Part shown: one piece after another, positions 1 through 7,333 of the stretch
Position numbering within the stretch: position 1 is the first letter of the stretch
How the letters are laid out: each line of letters begins with the position of its first letter
Origin: a virus
Length of the DNA: 32,176 nt
Strand: one strand, 5' to 3'
Virus record (IMG/VR): IMGVR_UViG_3300028829_000868
Location: 1 to 32,176 of that record
Translations under genes and position numbers: made by a program
Notes under the pieces: generated by a model
Told to the model about the DNA's origin: nothing
Database searches by the model: none
What the model saw: the letters and a program-made list of their open reading frames with translations, nothing else

Positions 1-962
1 AGACCGATTTCGCAGCACGGGTTGGTTCCCCAGTCCTTGTCGTTGGACAAGTAGATGCCGGGTTCTCCAGCGTTGGATGCCTCCACTCGCTTCCACAAGT
101 CCAAGAAGAATTCTTTTGTTACTCTGTGCCGCAAAAGTACAGCCGAGTTGTTGGCTCGACCACGCTGTGGGTTGGTCTCCCACCAGTTGCCTGATTTGCA
201 AGAGATCATTTCGTTATCACTTGCCGAGAACAAAGAAATTAGTGCAGCACGACGGATACCGCCAGCCAATACGGCGTCAGCAATATGGCATACAATATCG
301 TGGACCTCAATAGCTGAAAGCTTTTGTCCGTCCTCTTTTTCAGCCAAGACGCCTTCGACCTTTACCAAGCACTCCTTAAGAGGTTGAGGCCCAGGAGCCT
401 TTCCGCCAGAAGTTACAAGGCGAGCACCTTTAGCACGAATATCGCTAAAATCAAATCGTAGCTTTGAGCCACCATAGAAATAGCTGCGGATAAGATGCTT
501 GACGGCATCAGCCCATCCTTCAATACTGTCATTTATCAAATACCTCCTTGATCGGTTAATGTTAGGTTTGTGAATTTCTGGCAGTTCATCAACGTGATGT
601 TGCTGGACAGAATAGCCAACGCCAGTTCCCCCGAGCAACAAAAACATAATCTCACCAAAAACACGCCAGTCATCAACTGGAGCATATGCACAGTTGAAAA
701 CACGGTTAGGTGAAATCTCAATTGGCTTTCCAGCAAACTGCATGGATCGCATAGAAGGTAGCACCTTCTTCTCAAATACATTCTTATATGTCTCTACAAT
801 CTCGCCCTTAAGTTCTGGGTACTTCTTGACGTGCATCTCCATATTTCGAGATACAAGTTCATCCCAGGTTTCTCGTCGCTGCTGCTCAGGCAGATAACGA
901 GCGTATTTCATATACACCGTGATGTCTGATAGGATTTGGGTTGATAGTTGTGTGTTACTCAT
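1..962 (-). CDS. nrdJ: Class II (B12-dependent) ribonucleotide reductase, N-terminal part, cut by window edge
   Basis: Reduces ribonucleotides (probably triphosphates) to deoxyribonucleotides for phage DNA synthesis, using adenosylcobalamin to make the catalytic radical. The reading frame is open from the ATG at 962 to the window edge, 320 codons. The N-terminus reads MSNTQLSTQILSDITVYMKY. It is followed by FNCAY, whose Cys is at about residue 91 and is one of the redox pair, then LLLGGTGVGYSVQ, typical of the monomeric NrdJ/RTPR type. The last visible residues are NPCCEIG (314-320), the N-x-C-x-E active-site loop: Cys316 matches the thiyl-radical Cys and Glu318 the catalytic Glu. The second redox Cys and the C-terminal CxxC would lie beyond the window. 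Its ATG overlaps the helicase stop (ATGA), so translation is probably coupled. Class II rather than class I is inferred from overall similarity and from the lack of any visible small-subunit gene in this window. Confidence 0.85.
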   Translation of the reverse strand, partial: MSNTQLSTQILSDITVYMKYARYLPEQQRRETWDELVSRNMEMHVKKYPELKGEIVETYKNVFEKKVLPSMRSMQFAGKPIEISPNRVFNCAYAPVDDWRVFGEIMFLLLGGTGVGYSVQQHHVDELPEIHKPNINRSRRYLINDSIEGWADAVKHLIRSYFYGGSKLRFDFSDIRAKGARLVTSGGKAPGPQPLKECLVKVEGVLAEKEDGQKLSAIEVHDIVCHIADAVLAGGIRRAALISLFSASDNEMISCKSGNWWETNPQRGRANNSAVLLRHRVTKEFFLDLWKRVEASNAGEPGIYLSNDKDWGTNPCCEIG

Positions 963-2488
963 GCTGTTTTTGTTCCTTGTTCATCTTGTTCAATAACCAA
1001 TTTTTCTTTTAATGCCCGCAGGCTGTTCTTCATATCCGTACTCTTGTCGTGAGTCTCTTTTACCTGTTCCGCTTGTTTCTGTTGAGCGGTTTGAGCCTTC
1101 TTGTCTCGTTGTGCTTTAAACTTTTTATATTTCTGCCGCAAATGTTCGTCTTGCTCTTGCTTGGTCTTTACGACCACCGCATCAATAGATGAGTCTTCGT
1201 CTGGAGGTAGGACCCGAAGATGGACCTTCGCTGTGTTGATCTCCATTGGGAAGACAATGCCGTCAATGCCGTTGCGGTTTTTGGCTACAAACATACGACC
1301 TTTGTTCGCTGTCTTGTCTTCCATTGTGCGGGAGATTGAACAGATAAAGTCAGCCACAAAGCACTTGCTAAATGCTTCACTAATGGATTCCATCGTGATA
1401 ACCTCGGCGTTCAATCCGCTCCGGTTTGTTTGGGAAGCTGTCCATACTGGGATGTCCCATACCTGACCAATGCCTCGAAGCTCCTCATAGATATTACCCA
1501 AGCTGTGACGTAGCTCTTGAGTCTTGAATCCAGAAGCGGTAGGCTTGAGCAGGTCAGCATAGTCAACAATAATCATGTCGGGCTCGATGCCTTTTTGGCG
1601 GAGCTTCTCAAGATGAATACTGATAGTTCTAGTAGAAGCTGACTTGGTTGGGTACTCCTTAATAATAAGTTTCCCTGGAATATGCTCAATCGCTTGCATA
1701 ATAGAATCTTTGTGATTCATTAGTTCTTTTAATTCGATAGCAGTGATGCAGGAGTCATAACGTTGACCCACCACAGTGTCTGCTAGCTCTAGGGTATAAT
1801 GGACTACAGTCTTTCCTTTTATTACCGCCATTGCACCGAGATGGGCTAGAGCCATAGATTTGCCGGCTCCAGTTGGAGCTACAACAACCCCAAGCTCACG
1901 CTTGCCCAGACCGCCTTTGGTAATCAGATCAATCTCATCCCAAGCAGTTGATACTGGGTTTCGCATTTTTAGTTCAAAACGATCGAGAACATCGTCGTGA
2001 TAATCGTGACCGTGGTCGTTATCAGCACCAAGGTTCATGGCGTCATTAATGGTTTTTTGAATCTGTTCGAAGCTTTGGCTCTGGAGCAGTCCCACTGACT
2101 TAAGGATGGCTTCCTTAAGCTTTTGCTTCTTGCAGAAGTCTAGTGACTTCTCCTTGACGTATTCTTGGTCGTCATCGCTGATAGCGTTGGTCTTGATACG
2201 AGCCAAGAAGTCGATGACCTGTTTAATGATACTACTTGAGTAGTCTTCTGTTTGGGTACGAACCACAGAAACCATGGCTTCGTAGGTTGGATGAGGGTAG
2301 TCCTTCTTGTGCTGGAACATTAGGTCCACAAACACTTGAAGGTATTTAAGCTCTAGATAACTGGTGTCCAGTACCTCTTCCATTTGGTTCGCAAAATTGC
2401 GGTCAAAGAGGATAGTTTTTACGAGCTTTTCTTGGAAGGTTTTCCCGAACTTGCTGAAAGTCTCTATATCAACTTGATGCTCAGCCAT
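959..2488 (-). CDS. 41: DnaB-family replicative helicase (T4 gp41-like)
   Basis: Hexameric 5'-3' helicase that unwinds the template at the phage fork. The protein has 509 aa. An N-terminal helical domain (about 1-170) precedes a RecA-like motor. Walker A is APTGAGKS (204-211), Walker B is MIIVDYADLL (305-314), and WTASQTNRSG (349-358) matches DnaB motif H3. The C-terminal 75 or so residues are Lys/Gln/Glu-rich and look like a flexible or coiled tail, which could contact primase or a loader; that is inference. The start at 2488 has an AGAGGT ribosome site six bases upstream. A sigma70-like promoter lies just upstream, and the stop overlaps the reductase start by four bases. No primase is fused to it. 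Confidence 0.9.
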   Translation of the reverse strand: MAEHQVDIETFSKFGKTFQEKLVKTILFDRNFANQMEEVLDTSYLELKYLQVFVDLMFQHKKDYPHPTYEAMVSVVRTQTEDYSSSIIKQVIDFLARIKTNAISDDDQEYVKEKSLDFCKKQKLKEAILKSVGLLQSQSFEQIQKTINDAMNLGADNDHGHDYHDDVLDRFELKMRNPVSTAWDEIDLITKGGLGKRELGVVVAPTGAGKSMALAHLGAMAVIKGKTVVHYTLELADTVVGQRYDSCITAIELKELMNHKDSIMQAIEHIPGKLIIKEYPTKSASTRTISIHLEKLRQKGIEPDMIIVDYADLLKPTASGFKTQELRHSLGNIYEELRGIGQVWDIPVWTASQTNRSGLNAEVITMESISEAFSKCFVADFICSISRTMEDKTANKGRMFVAKNRNGIDGIVFPMEINTAKVHLRVLPPDEDSSIDAVVVKTKQEQDEHLRQKYKKFKAQRDKKAQTAQQKQAEQVKETHDKSTDMKNSLRALKEKLVIEQDEQGTKTA

Positions 2489-2511
2489 TATCTACCTCTT
2501 GGTTGTAAAAC

Positions 2512-2540
2512 ATTATACACAGAAAATAAAAATATGTAAG
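2512..2540 (-). promoter_or_regulatory. Sigma70-like promoter before the helicase gene
   Basis: On the coding strand CTTACA (2540-2535) is followed by exactly 17 bases and then TATAAT (2517-2512), a perfect -10. The start codon is 23 bases further on. It sits in a 61-base gap that is very AT-rich. This would drive helicase and reductase early, independently of the upstream exonuclease. It was found by eye; no transcript data. Confidence 0.45.
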
Positions 2541-2549
2541 AAATCCTCA

Positions 2550-3503
2550 TTATTTTTTATGAGAATTCAACATAAGCATTAGTTCATCTATGTTTAGAGT
2601 ACCAATACCGTCTTTTAGGAGCATTTTTCTAATTTGGGAGCGGTTAAGATCAACCCCGTCGTTCTTAACCGCATATTTAAGCTTCTGTGTCCCTTGTGAC
2701 GATATGGTAGAGGTATATAGCTGCATAATATCGTAATTTGAAGCAATAATTTCTTCGTTGTCCAGAACGTTTTGATAAGCCTTGATTTTAGAACTATTAT
2801 TTTTTGCGTGCGTCATAATGTCCTTGAGCCCATAGTCTTTATTTTCGGAAAGGAAGGAAAATCTTTTGGCTACAGTTGCTAACCCAAGGCCCTTGACGCC
2901 CTCAAGGTTGTCTGATTTGTCGCCAGTGATAGCTCGTGCCCAGGCAAAATTGCGGGGATGAATATTATACTGTTCGAGAACTTTGTTCTGGTTAAGAACT
3001 TCTTCGTTCTTTCCAGGGCGGACAAGCACTGTTTTGTCGTCACAAAGCTGAATGAAGTCTCGATCGTTCGAGATGATCAGCTTTTGCCAGTCAGCGTACT
3101 CACCGCAATGTACCAGCCATGCAATAATATCATCTGCCTCAACGTTCTCTAGTGAAAGCTGAAGTAGTGGGAGATGATCTAGATATTCAGTAAGCCGCAC
3201 TAATTGAGCATACTTGTTCTCTTTCTCCTCCTCGGGGGAATTGAATTCATAAGCTCGGTTTAGCCTTGGAGCTTTGCGACCAACTTTATAGTTTTTGTTC
3301 TTTTCCCTGCGTTTCTGGGAGCCGCCTGGACCTTCCCAGCAGATGACTACTCGGTCGGGCTTTGCTCGGCGGACCTCTTTCTGAAGTGACCGCATAAAAC
3401 CGGTTAGACCGCCAATTGGTTTCCCGTTCACATCTAGCTGTGGGGACATAACGTAGTTCCTGATAAACAGGTTCATTCCGTCAATAATAAGTAACCGCTT
3501 CAT
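2550..3503 (-). CDS. 5'-3' exonuclease / flap endonuclease (FEN, T4 RNase H type)
   Basis: Removes RNA primers and 5' flaps during lagging-strand synthesis. The 317-aa protein has the whole FEN metal-site pattern: LLIIDGMN with Asp8; VEADDIIAW with the Glu/Asp cluster at 122-125; IISNDRDF with Asp147 and Asp149; and GDKSDN with Asp195 and Asp198. The last is followed by the helix-hairpin-helix segment GVKGLG (202-207). It is a free-standing nuclease, as the polymerase in this genome (7326-8546) carries no 5'-3' nuclease domain. Its ATG overlaps the deaminase stop (ATGA), with GGAG just upstream, so the two are translationally coupled. Confidence 0.88.
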   Translation of the reverse strand: MKRLLIIDGMNLFIRNYVMSPQLDVNGKPIGGLTGFMRSLQKEVRRAKPDRVVICWEGPGGSQKRREKNKNYKVGRKAPRLNRAYEFNSPEEEKENKYAQLVRLTEYLDHLPLLQLSLENVEADDIIAWLVHCGEYADWQKLIISNDRDFIQLCDDKTVLVRPGKNEEVLNQNKVLEQYNIHPRNFAWARAITGDKSDNLEGVKGLGLATVAKRFSFLSENKDYGLKDIMTHAKNNSSKIKAYQNVLDNEEIIASNYDIMQLYTSTISSQGTQKLKYAVKNDGVDLNRSQIRKMLLKDGIGTLNIDELMLMLNSHKK

Positions 3504-3931
3504 TTCTCTTCTCCATCAAACTCTAATATACCTGTTCCGTAGTCAGTCGTAAATACTGCTTTCTTAAAACCATATTTACTGATGAGACCTTGGCACATCT
3601 TACAGGGGCAAGACATTCCTGCTTGTTGGTTTCTGCCTTTGCGAGCCACGTAAATGGTCGCACCTTTTAAATGCTCTTTGTTCTTTACCTTGAGAATTGC
3701 GTCCATTTCAGCATGGATAGTTCGAGTGAAAACTTCTCCGTCTTCATCAATGCCCACAGCACCAGGGTGGGTCTTATCTCGATTTCTACCTACTGAAAGG
3801 ACTCGCCCTGCTTTTACAATAACAGCAGCGTGGCGATGCTGAATGCCTTGGCTGTACTCTTCTCCGTCGATGCGGCGTAACGCCAGTCTAAGAAACTTAT
3901 TGCGGATCTCATTCGTCGGGTCGGATTCCAT
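3500..3931 (-). CDS. Zinc-dependent cytidine/deoxycytidylate deaminase
   Basis: Probably converts dCMP to dUMP and so feeds dTMP synthesis; this fits its place among dNTP and replication genes. The protein has 143 aa. The family motif HAE (73-75) gives a zinc His and the catalytic Glu. The SCPCKMC segment gives PCxxC with zinc ligands Cys110 and Cys113. The C-terminus (FTTDYGTGI) is usual for the CMP/dCMP deaminase fold. The sequence alone does not separate dCMP deaminase from a cytidine deaminase or another member of the fold. The start at 3931 has a weak GGGA about 13 bases upstream. It lies between uvsX (14-base gap) and the exonuclease (four-base overlap). Confidence 0.82.
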   Translation of the reverse strand: MESDPTNEIRNKFLRLALRRIDGEEYSQGIQHRHAAVIVKAGRVLSVGRNRDKTHPGAVGIDEDGEVFTRTIHAEMDAILKVKNKEHLKGATIYVARKGRNQQAGMSCPCKMCQGLISKYGFKKAVFTTDYGTGILEFDGEEK

Positions 3932-3945
3932 ACTCGTTGCATTCC

Positions 3946-5016
3946 CTACTTCTTCCCTATTCTATACTCATCTTCGATAATGTCAAGAACTTTATTCTTG
4001 AACTTTTTGTCTTCCAAGAGGGACAGGAATTCTTTAGCTTGGAACTTTTTATCTTCGCCGTCAACATTGATAGTATACCAAGCACCACTACGAGTGCAGC
4101 CGGGTGTATTAGCAATAGCACTAAGCCAGGATCCTTCATCATCAACTCCAACTCGATCGTTTGCAAGATCGAACAATACGTCGAACTGGCATGAGCGAGG
4201 GCACGGACCAAAGCGGGACTTCATAGTCTTAGCACTGGTGTGGAACCCAATCACCTGTTTCTTCTCGTTGAGGATCTGACCGTTGGCTTTGCCCTTGTGT
4301 TGAGTGAGCCAGATACGACTAGAAGCGTGGTAGGGCAAAGCCTTACCACCTGGTTCGACTCGGTTATCCCCAAACATCACGCCGATATTGGTCTTCAGTT
4401 GGTTCGTGAAGACTACAGCGATTTGTTCTTTGCCAAGTGCCTCTGTTACTTTACGCATACCTTTGGCTAGTGCCTTAGCAGTTAAGCCGATTCGACTGTT
4501 GGGGTCATAATCGCCCTCAACCTCTGCTCGAACCGGAGTACCAGCAACACTATCCCAAACGATACAAACCAATCGATCGGGGGCTTTCTCCCTGATAAGA
4601 CCGATAAGTCTCTCAATGTTCTCGAACACCTCTTCAATGGTTCCGGGCTGTACATAAATAAAGTTATTCTTTGTATCGAGCCCTAGTTGTTCCATGAAGT
4701 CAGGGGAGGCTGCATTTTCAGTGTCGATATAGACCGCCAAGCCTCCCATCTTTTGAGTGTTCGCCAGGATCTGGGTGACGATCAAACTCTTACCACTAGC
4801 AGATTCACCTGCAATAGTCGTAAGCTTGCCCACAGGAATCCCGCCATCACGACGATTAGAGATAATATAGTTCAGAAGAGTTGAACCTGTTGAGATCCAA
4901 GTCTTTACGTCTGTTGGGTTTTCCCCATGCAGATCATATGCAATGTTTTCTTTTGCTGCCTTGTTTAACTCGCTACGCAAGTCATTTACAAGACTCTTTT
5001 GTTTTGTACTAGCCAT
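3946..5016 (-). CDS. uvsX: UvsX/RecA-type recombinase
   Basis: Strand-exchange ATPase for recombination-dependent replication and repair; it acts on DNA covered by the single-strand binding protein encoded just upstream. The chosen start gives 356 aa (MASTKQKSLVND). Walker A is GESASGKS (70-77), Walker B is LVCIVWD (149-155), and VVFTNQLKTNIG matches the motif preceding DNA-binding loop L2. The reading frame is open to a TTG at 5076. The ATG at 5016 is preferred because it has GGAG five bases upstream and because the extra 20 residues would read through a GC-rich hairpin. Confidence 0.9.
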   Translation of the reverse strand: MASTKQKSLVNDLRSELNKAAKENIAYDLHGENPTDVKTWISTGSTLLNYIISNRRDGGIPVGKLTTIAGESASGKSLIVTQILANTQKMGGLAVYIDTENAASPDFMEQLGLDTKNNFIYVQPGTIEEVFENIERLIGLIREKAPDRLVCIVWDSVAGTPVRAEVEGDYDPNSRIGLTAKALAKGMRKVTEALGKEQIAVVFTNQLKTNIGVMFGDNRVEPGGKALPYHASSRIWLTQHKGKANGQILNEKKQVIGFHTSAKTMKSRFGPCPRSCQFDVLFDLANDRVGVDDEGSWLSAIANTPGCTRSGAWYTINVDGEDKKFQAKEFLSLLEDKKFKNKVLDIIEDEYRIGKK

Positions 5017-5034
5017 TTTATCTCCAAAGGTGGA

Positions 5035-5058
5035 GAGGCACCTGTAACCCCGTGCCTC
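5035..5058 (-). promoter_or_regulatory. Hairpin just upstream of the uvsX ribosome site
   Basis: On the coding strand GAGGCAC and GTGCCTC form a perfect 7-bp stem around a 10-base loop, in the gap between the ssb stop (5077) and the uvsX start (5016). No T-run follows, so it is not a simple terminator. It may protect the uvsX message, mark a processing site, or set the uvsX level relative to ssb. Confidence 0.5.
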
Positions 5059-5076
5059 CCTGCGGGTAGCGGTCAA

Positions 5077-5862
5077 CTATGCTAAAAGATCGTCGAACGC
5101 TGACTCAATGTCTGAAACACCTTCAAGAGCGTTGCCGCTGTTGGCTGCTGGAGCAGTGGTGGTGTCGTTGTTGTAACGAGTTGTTTCGTTACCACCGTCG
5201 GTTGTTTCAGTCTCACCCAAAGTTTGCATGAGAACCTTTTCACACTGCTCGAAGGTAGTACGTTCGAAGACGTCATCTACTACAGGCAGGGTTTGCAGAA
5301 GAGTGTTGACTTGCTCTTCAGAGTCGGCGAGGGCACTAGTGCGTCGCATTGGACGGATATCGGTAGTTGGGAATGATTGTCCCTGCTTCTTACCGTAGTC
5401 AATGCGAAGGTCAGTACCCTTCTCGGTATCGGTGATATCACCGTATTCTGGATCCAGTACTACATCAAGTAGTGCTTGGTAGGTGGTGCGGGAAAAGCCC
5501 CACCAGCGAACACCCTTGTCCTCTTCGCCACGGACGAGGACGGGAGCAAATACTCGCATCTTAGGCCAGAAACGCTTGGCAGCCTCCTTGGAAGCGTCAG
5601 TGCCTTCGTTCCAAAGCGAAGTGCCGTACTCGGCAATTGGATCATCGTCACCAAAAGTCCGTGGGCTTAGAACGGTCGTGCGACCTTCGGCACCCATTGA
5701 ATAATGGTAGTATGCTTCAAAGAACGGATCACCGCTCTCGGGACAGACAAGACGAAGCTGGTGTGTTCCCTCTTCTGGCTTCCAGAAGTAGTCATTGGTG
5801 TCTCCACCTCGATTGGTTAGGGCAGCGTGTTTTGCCCGCATCTTACTTAAGTCAATACCCAT
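5077..5862 (-). CDS. 32: Single-stranded DNA-binding protein (T4 gp32-like)
   Basis: Coats single-stranded DNA at forks and recombination intermediates and organises the other replication proteins. The protein has 261 aa, a little shorter than T4 gp32 (301 aa). The core is rich in aromatic and basic residues (FWKPEEGTHQLRLVCPE, FFEAYYHYSMG, WWGFSRTTYQALLDVV). A Thr/Asn-rich linker (about 210-240) leads to an acidic tail ending DIESAFDDLLA, the classic protein-docking tail of phage SSBs. The zinc-binding Cys/His cluster of T4 gp32 is not evident. The start has a strong AAGGAG site, and a promoter-like sequence lies upstream. The order ssb then uvsX fits their joint function. Confidence 0.82.
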   Translation of the reverse strand: MGIDLSKMRAKHAALTNRGGDTNDYFWKPEEGTHQLRLVCPESGDPFFEAYYHYSMGAEGRTTVLSPRTFGDDDPIAEYGTSLWNEGTDASKEAAKRFWPKMRVFAPVLVRGEEDKGVRWWGFSRTTYQALLDVVLDPEYGDITDTEKGTDLRIDYGKKQGQSFPTTDIRPMRRTSALADSEEQVNTLLQTLPVVDDVFERTTFEQCEKVLMQTLGETETTDGGNETTRYNNDTTTAPAANSGNALEGVSDIESAFDDLLA

Positions 5863-5898
5863 GGTATTCTCCTTTACTGGTTAGTTGACCTTGATACT

Positions 5899-5926
5899 AT
5901 AGTACCACAGGCTTATACCCTGTAAA
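5899..5926 (-). promoter_or_regulatory. Sigma70-like promoter with internal dyad, before ssb
   Basis: The coding strand shows TTTACA (5926-5921), a 16-base spacer and TACTAT (5904-5899), with an overlapping TATAGT three bases on. The spacer holds an inverted repeat, ACAGG-7 bases-CCTGT (5923-5907), placed where a regulator could bind. It lies in a 121-base gap (5863-5983) and would drive ssb, uvsX and probably the genes after them. The rest of that gap shows only A-rich sequence and a 4-bp hairpin near 5970. Confidence 0.5.
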
Positions 5927-5983
5927 GCTTTTTATTGATGTTTTTTTGTTTCCGCAAGAATTATAGGAGCTTATCGCTCAACT

Positions 5984-6418
5984 TTATTCTTCGGCTGGCT
6001 CTTCTTCAATTTTGAAGATTTTGCTGACCTCAACTGGGTGTGCTTTGAGTTCTTTTCCCGATGTGAGGAGGATAGAATTCTCGTACTGTGTCCAGTCAAG
6101 CTTGAGATCTCTGCCTGTCTTCCCGTCATGCTGGGAAGCGACAGCGGCATTGAGAGCGTTGATAGTGTATAGAGTATTGGTCTGCTTCTTACGATGCATA
6201 CGCATGGTGAAAAGACGAGGGTTGAAGGGCTTACCCTTTTCTACCACGGCGTTATAAGTAATAATCTTCTTTTCGGGATTATCCTTGTCCTCTAGCAAAA
6301 AAATGAGATTGTTAGTAATCTCAATGTTATTGACTATGAACTCAACCTCTTCTTGTATTTTTTGCTCGTCGTCAGTCATCAGAAACGATGCTAGCAAAAC
6401 TCCACGTCTGTTCGTCAT
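5984..6418 (-). CDS. Unknown 144-aa protein of the replication module
   Basis: I do not recognise this protein. It has 144 aa, is soluble and mixed alpha/beta, with no signal or membrane segment. An acidic N-terminal stretch (TDDEQKIQEEVEFIVNN) is followed by a basic centre (TMRMHRKKQTNTLYTINALN) and a conserved-looking LDWTQYENSILLTSGKEL, then an acidic end (IEEEPAEE). The centre suggests nucleic-acid or nucleotide contact, but that is inference. A TATAAT hexamer lies 32 bases before the ATG. The nearest purine-rich site (AGGGGA) is about 14 bases upstream, so initiation may be weak. It lies between the FtsZ-like gene and ssb. Confidence 0.75.
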   Translation of the reverse strand: MTNRRGVLLASFLMTDDEQKIQEEVEFIVNNIEITNNLIFLLEDKDNPEKKIITYNAVVEKGKPFNPRLFTMRMHRKKQTNTLYTINALNAAVASQHDGKTGRDLKLDWTQYENSILLTSGKELKAHPVEVSKIFKIEEEPAEE

Positions 6419-6449
6419 TTGAGAGTGTTTCCCCTATATCTTAAGCTCT

Positions 6450-6455
6450 ATTATA
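6450..6455 (-). promoter_or_regulatory. Possible -10 box before the 144-aa gene
   Basis: A perfect TATAAT on the coding strand lies in the 57-base gap between 6419 and 6475. No convincing -35 element sits 16-18 bases upstream, so this could need an activator or be chance in AT-rich DNA. Confidence 0.25.
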
Positions 6456-6475
6456 TAGTTTCTAATATCGGGTTT

Positions 6476-7333
6476 TTACTTGCCCGCTAGAGCCTGAATA
6501 TTAGAGGAATAGGCTACACAGAGAACCATCATCGTCTCAAGAGTTGTCTCATACACTGAAAAGCTTGTGGATACATCTTCTGTTTTGTAGCCTTTGACGT
6601 GCTCTTTTATGCGTTTAACAAGTGTTGTGTCTTCAGCTAGCTCTTCTTTTGGTACCCCATAAAAGAAGTGGATATCTTTAACATCCTCTATGTTGAAAAG
6701 GAGGTTGATATCTTTTTTATCTTCTTCCAGCGAAGAGACCCCGTAAGTTATGACTCTAGCAATTTCAGGGGGGCTGATTGGATTAGCTAGGACGGGCTTC
6801 GTATGATTGAAGAAGTTTATCATCGCCACTACATAAGCCACAAAATAAGAGATGGTTTTCTCGTACTCATTTACTGGAACGTGACCCGCCAACTCTTCCA
6901 CCTTCAATTTGTCCACCAGAATGATGTTCTCAAAGAGTCCCGAACGAGCGTATTCCTGCAAGATATTGAAGGCTATCTTGTCGTCACGCTTCTGGATCTC
7001 TGATATCATCTGCCTATCAGGGCAAACATAAAGAACATTTAATTTAACGTCTTTTATAGTTTCTAGGATTTTTAAGGTTGCCCCAGAGATAGGATCGCCG
7101 CCCTCTATAATAAGAAGAACTTGATCTTTTTTCTTGATTGACCGCAGATAAACGCTGACCTCATCAATATCAATATTCGCCTCGAATGAAGCCATGTCAC
7201 CGTGCTCGCCGATGGAAAGGCTCCCACGCTCATCAATATCGCCATCAATCTTGTAAATTCTGTATTCAGGGTAGGCCGTTAGCTCTTCTGCGATTGCACA
7301 GCCAAGCTTCCCTAATCCAATAACTTTATCCAA
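6476..7333 (-). CDS. Diverged FtsZ/tubulin-like protein (putative)
   Basis: The 285-aa protein follows the order of elements of an FtsZ/tubulin fold. It opens with a strand and glycine loop, KVIGLGKLG (3-11), comparable to FtsZ VIGVGGGG. Then comes IYKIDGD (26-32), in the place of FtsZ VNTD. LLIIEGGDPISG (73-84) sits where FtsZ has the GGGTGTG signature. A strand-helix-strand unit follows, ending ENIILVDK (135-142), in the place of LIVIPND. A helix NEYEKTISYFVAYVVAMI (155-172) fits the FtsZ core helix. The C-terminal half has strands (DIHFFYG, STSFSV, MMVLCVAYSS) like the FtsZ C-domain. The signature loop is degenerate, so GTP hydrolysis is uncertain. Another Rossmann-like nucleotide-binding fold is the main alternative. 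The start is TTG at 7333, with AAGGA eight bases upstream. It overlaps the polymerase stop by eight bases. Confidence 0.5.
   Translation of the reverse strand: MDKVIGLGKLGCAIAEELTAYPEYRIYKIDGDIDERGSLSIGEHGDMASFEANIDIDEVSVYLRSIKKKDQVLLIIEGGDPISGATLKILETIKDVKLNVLYVCPDRQMISEIQKRDDKIAFNILQEYARSGLFENIILVDKLKVEELAGHVPVNEYEKTISYFVAYVVAMINFFNHTKPVLANPISPPEIARVITYGVSSLEEDKKDINLLFNIEDVKDIHFFYGVPKEELAEDTTLVKRIKEHVKGYKTEDVSTSFSVYETTLETMMVLCVAYSSNIQALAGK

Noticed and set aside
1101-1466. 121-codon plus-strand frame inside the helicase gene
   Set aside because: Antisense shadow of conserved helicase motifs; no initiation signals or recognisable protein.
3946-5076. Longer UvsX from TTG at 5076
   Set aside because: No ribosome site is seen there, the added residues cross a GC-rich hairpin, and the ATG at 5016 has GGAG at ideal spacing.
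5940-5983. Terminator after the 144-aa gene
   Set aside because: Only a 4-bp GAGC/GCTC stem is present, with no T-run on the coding strand.
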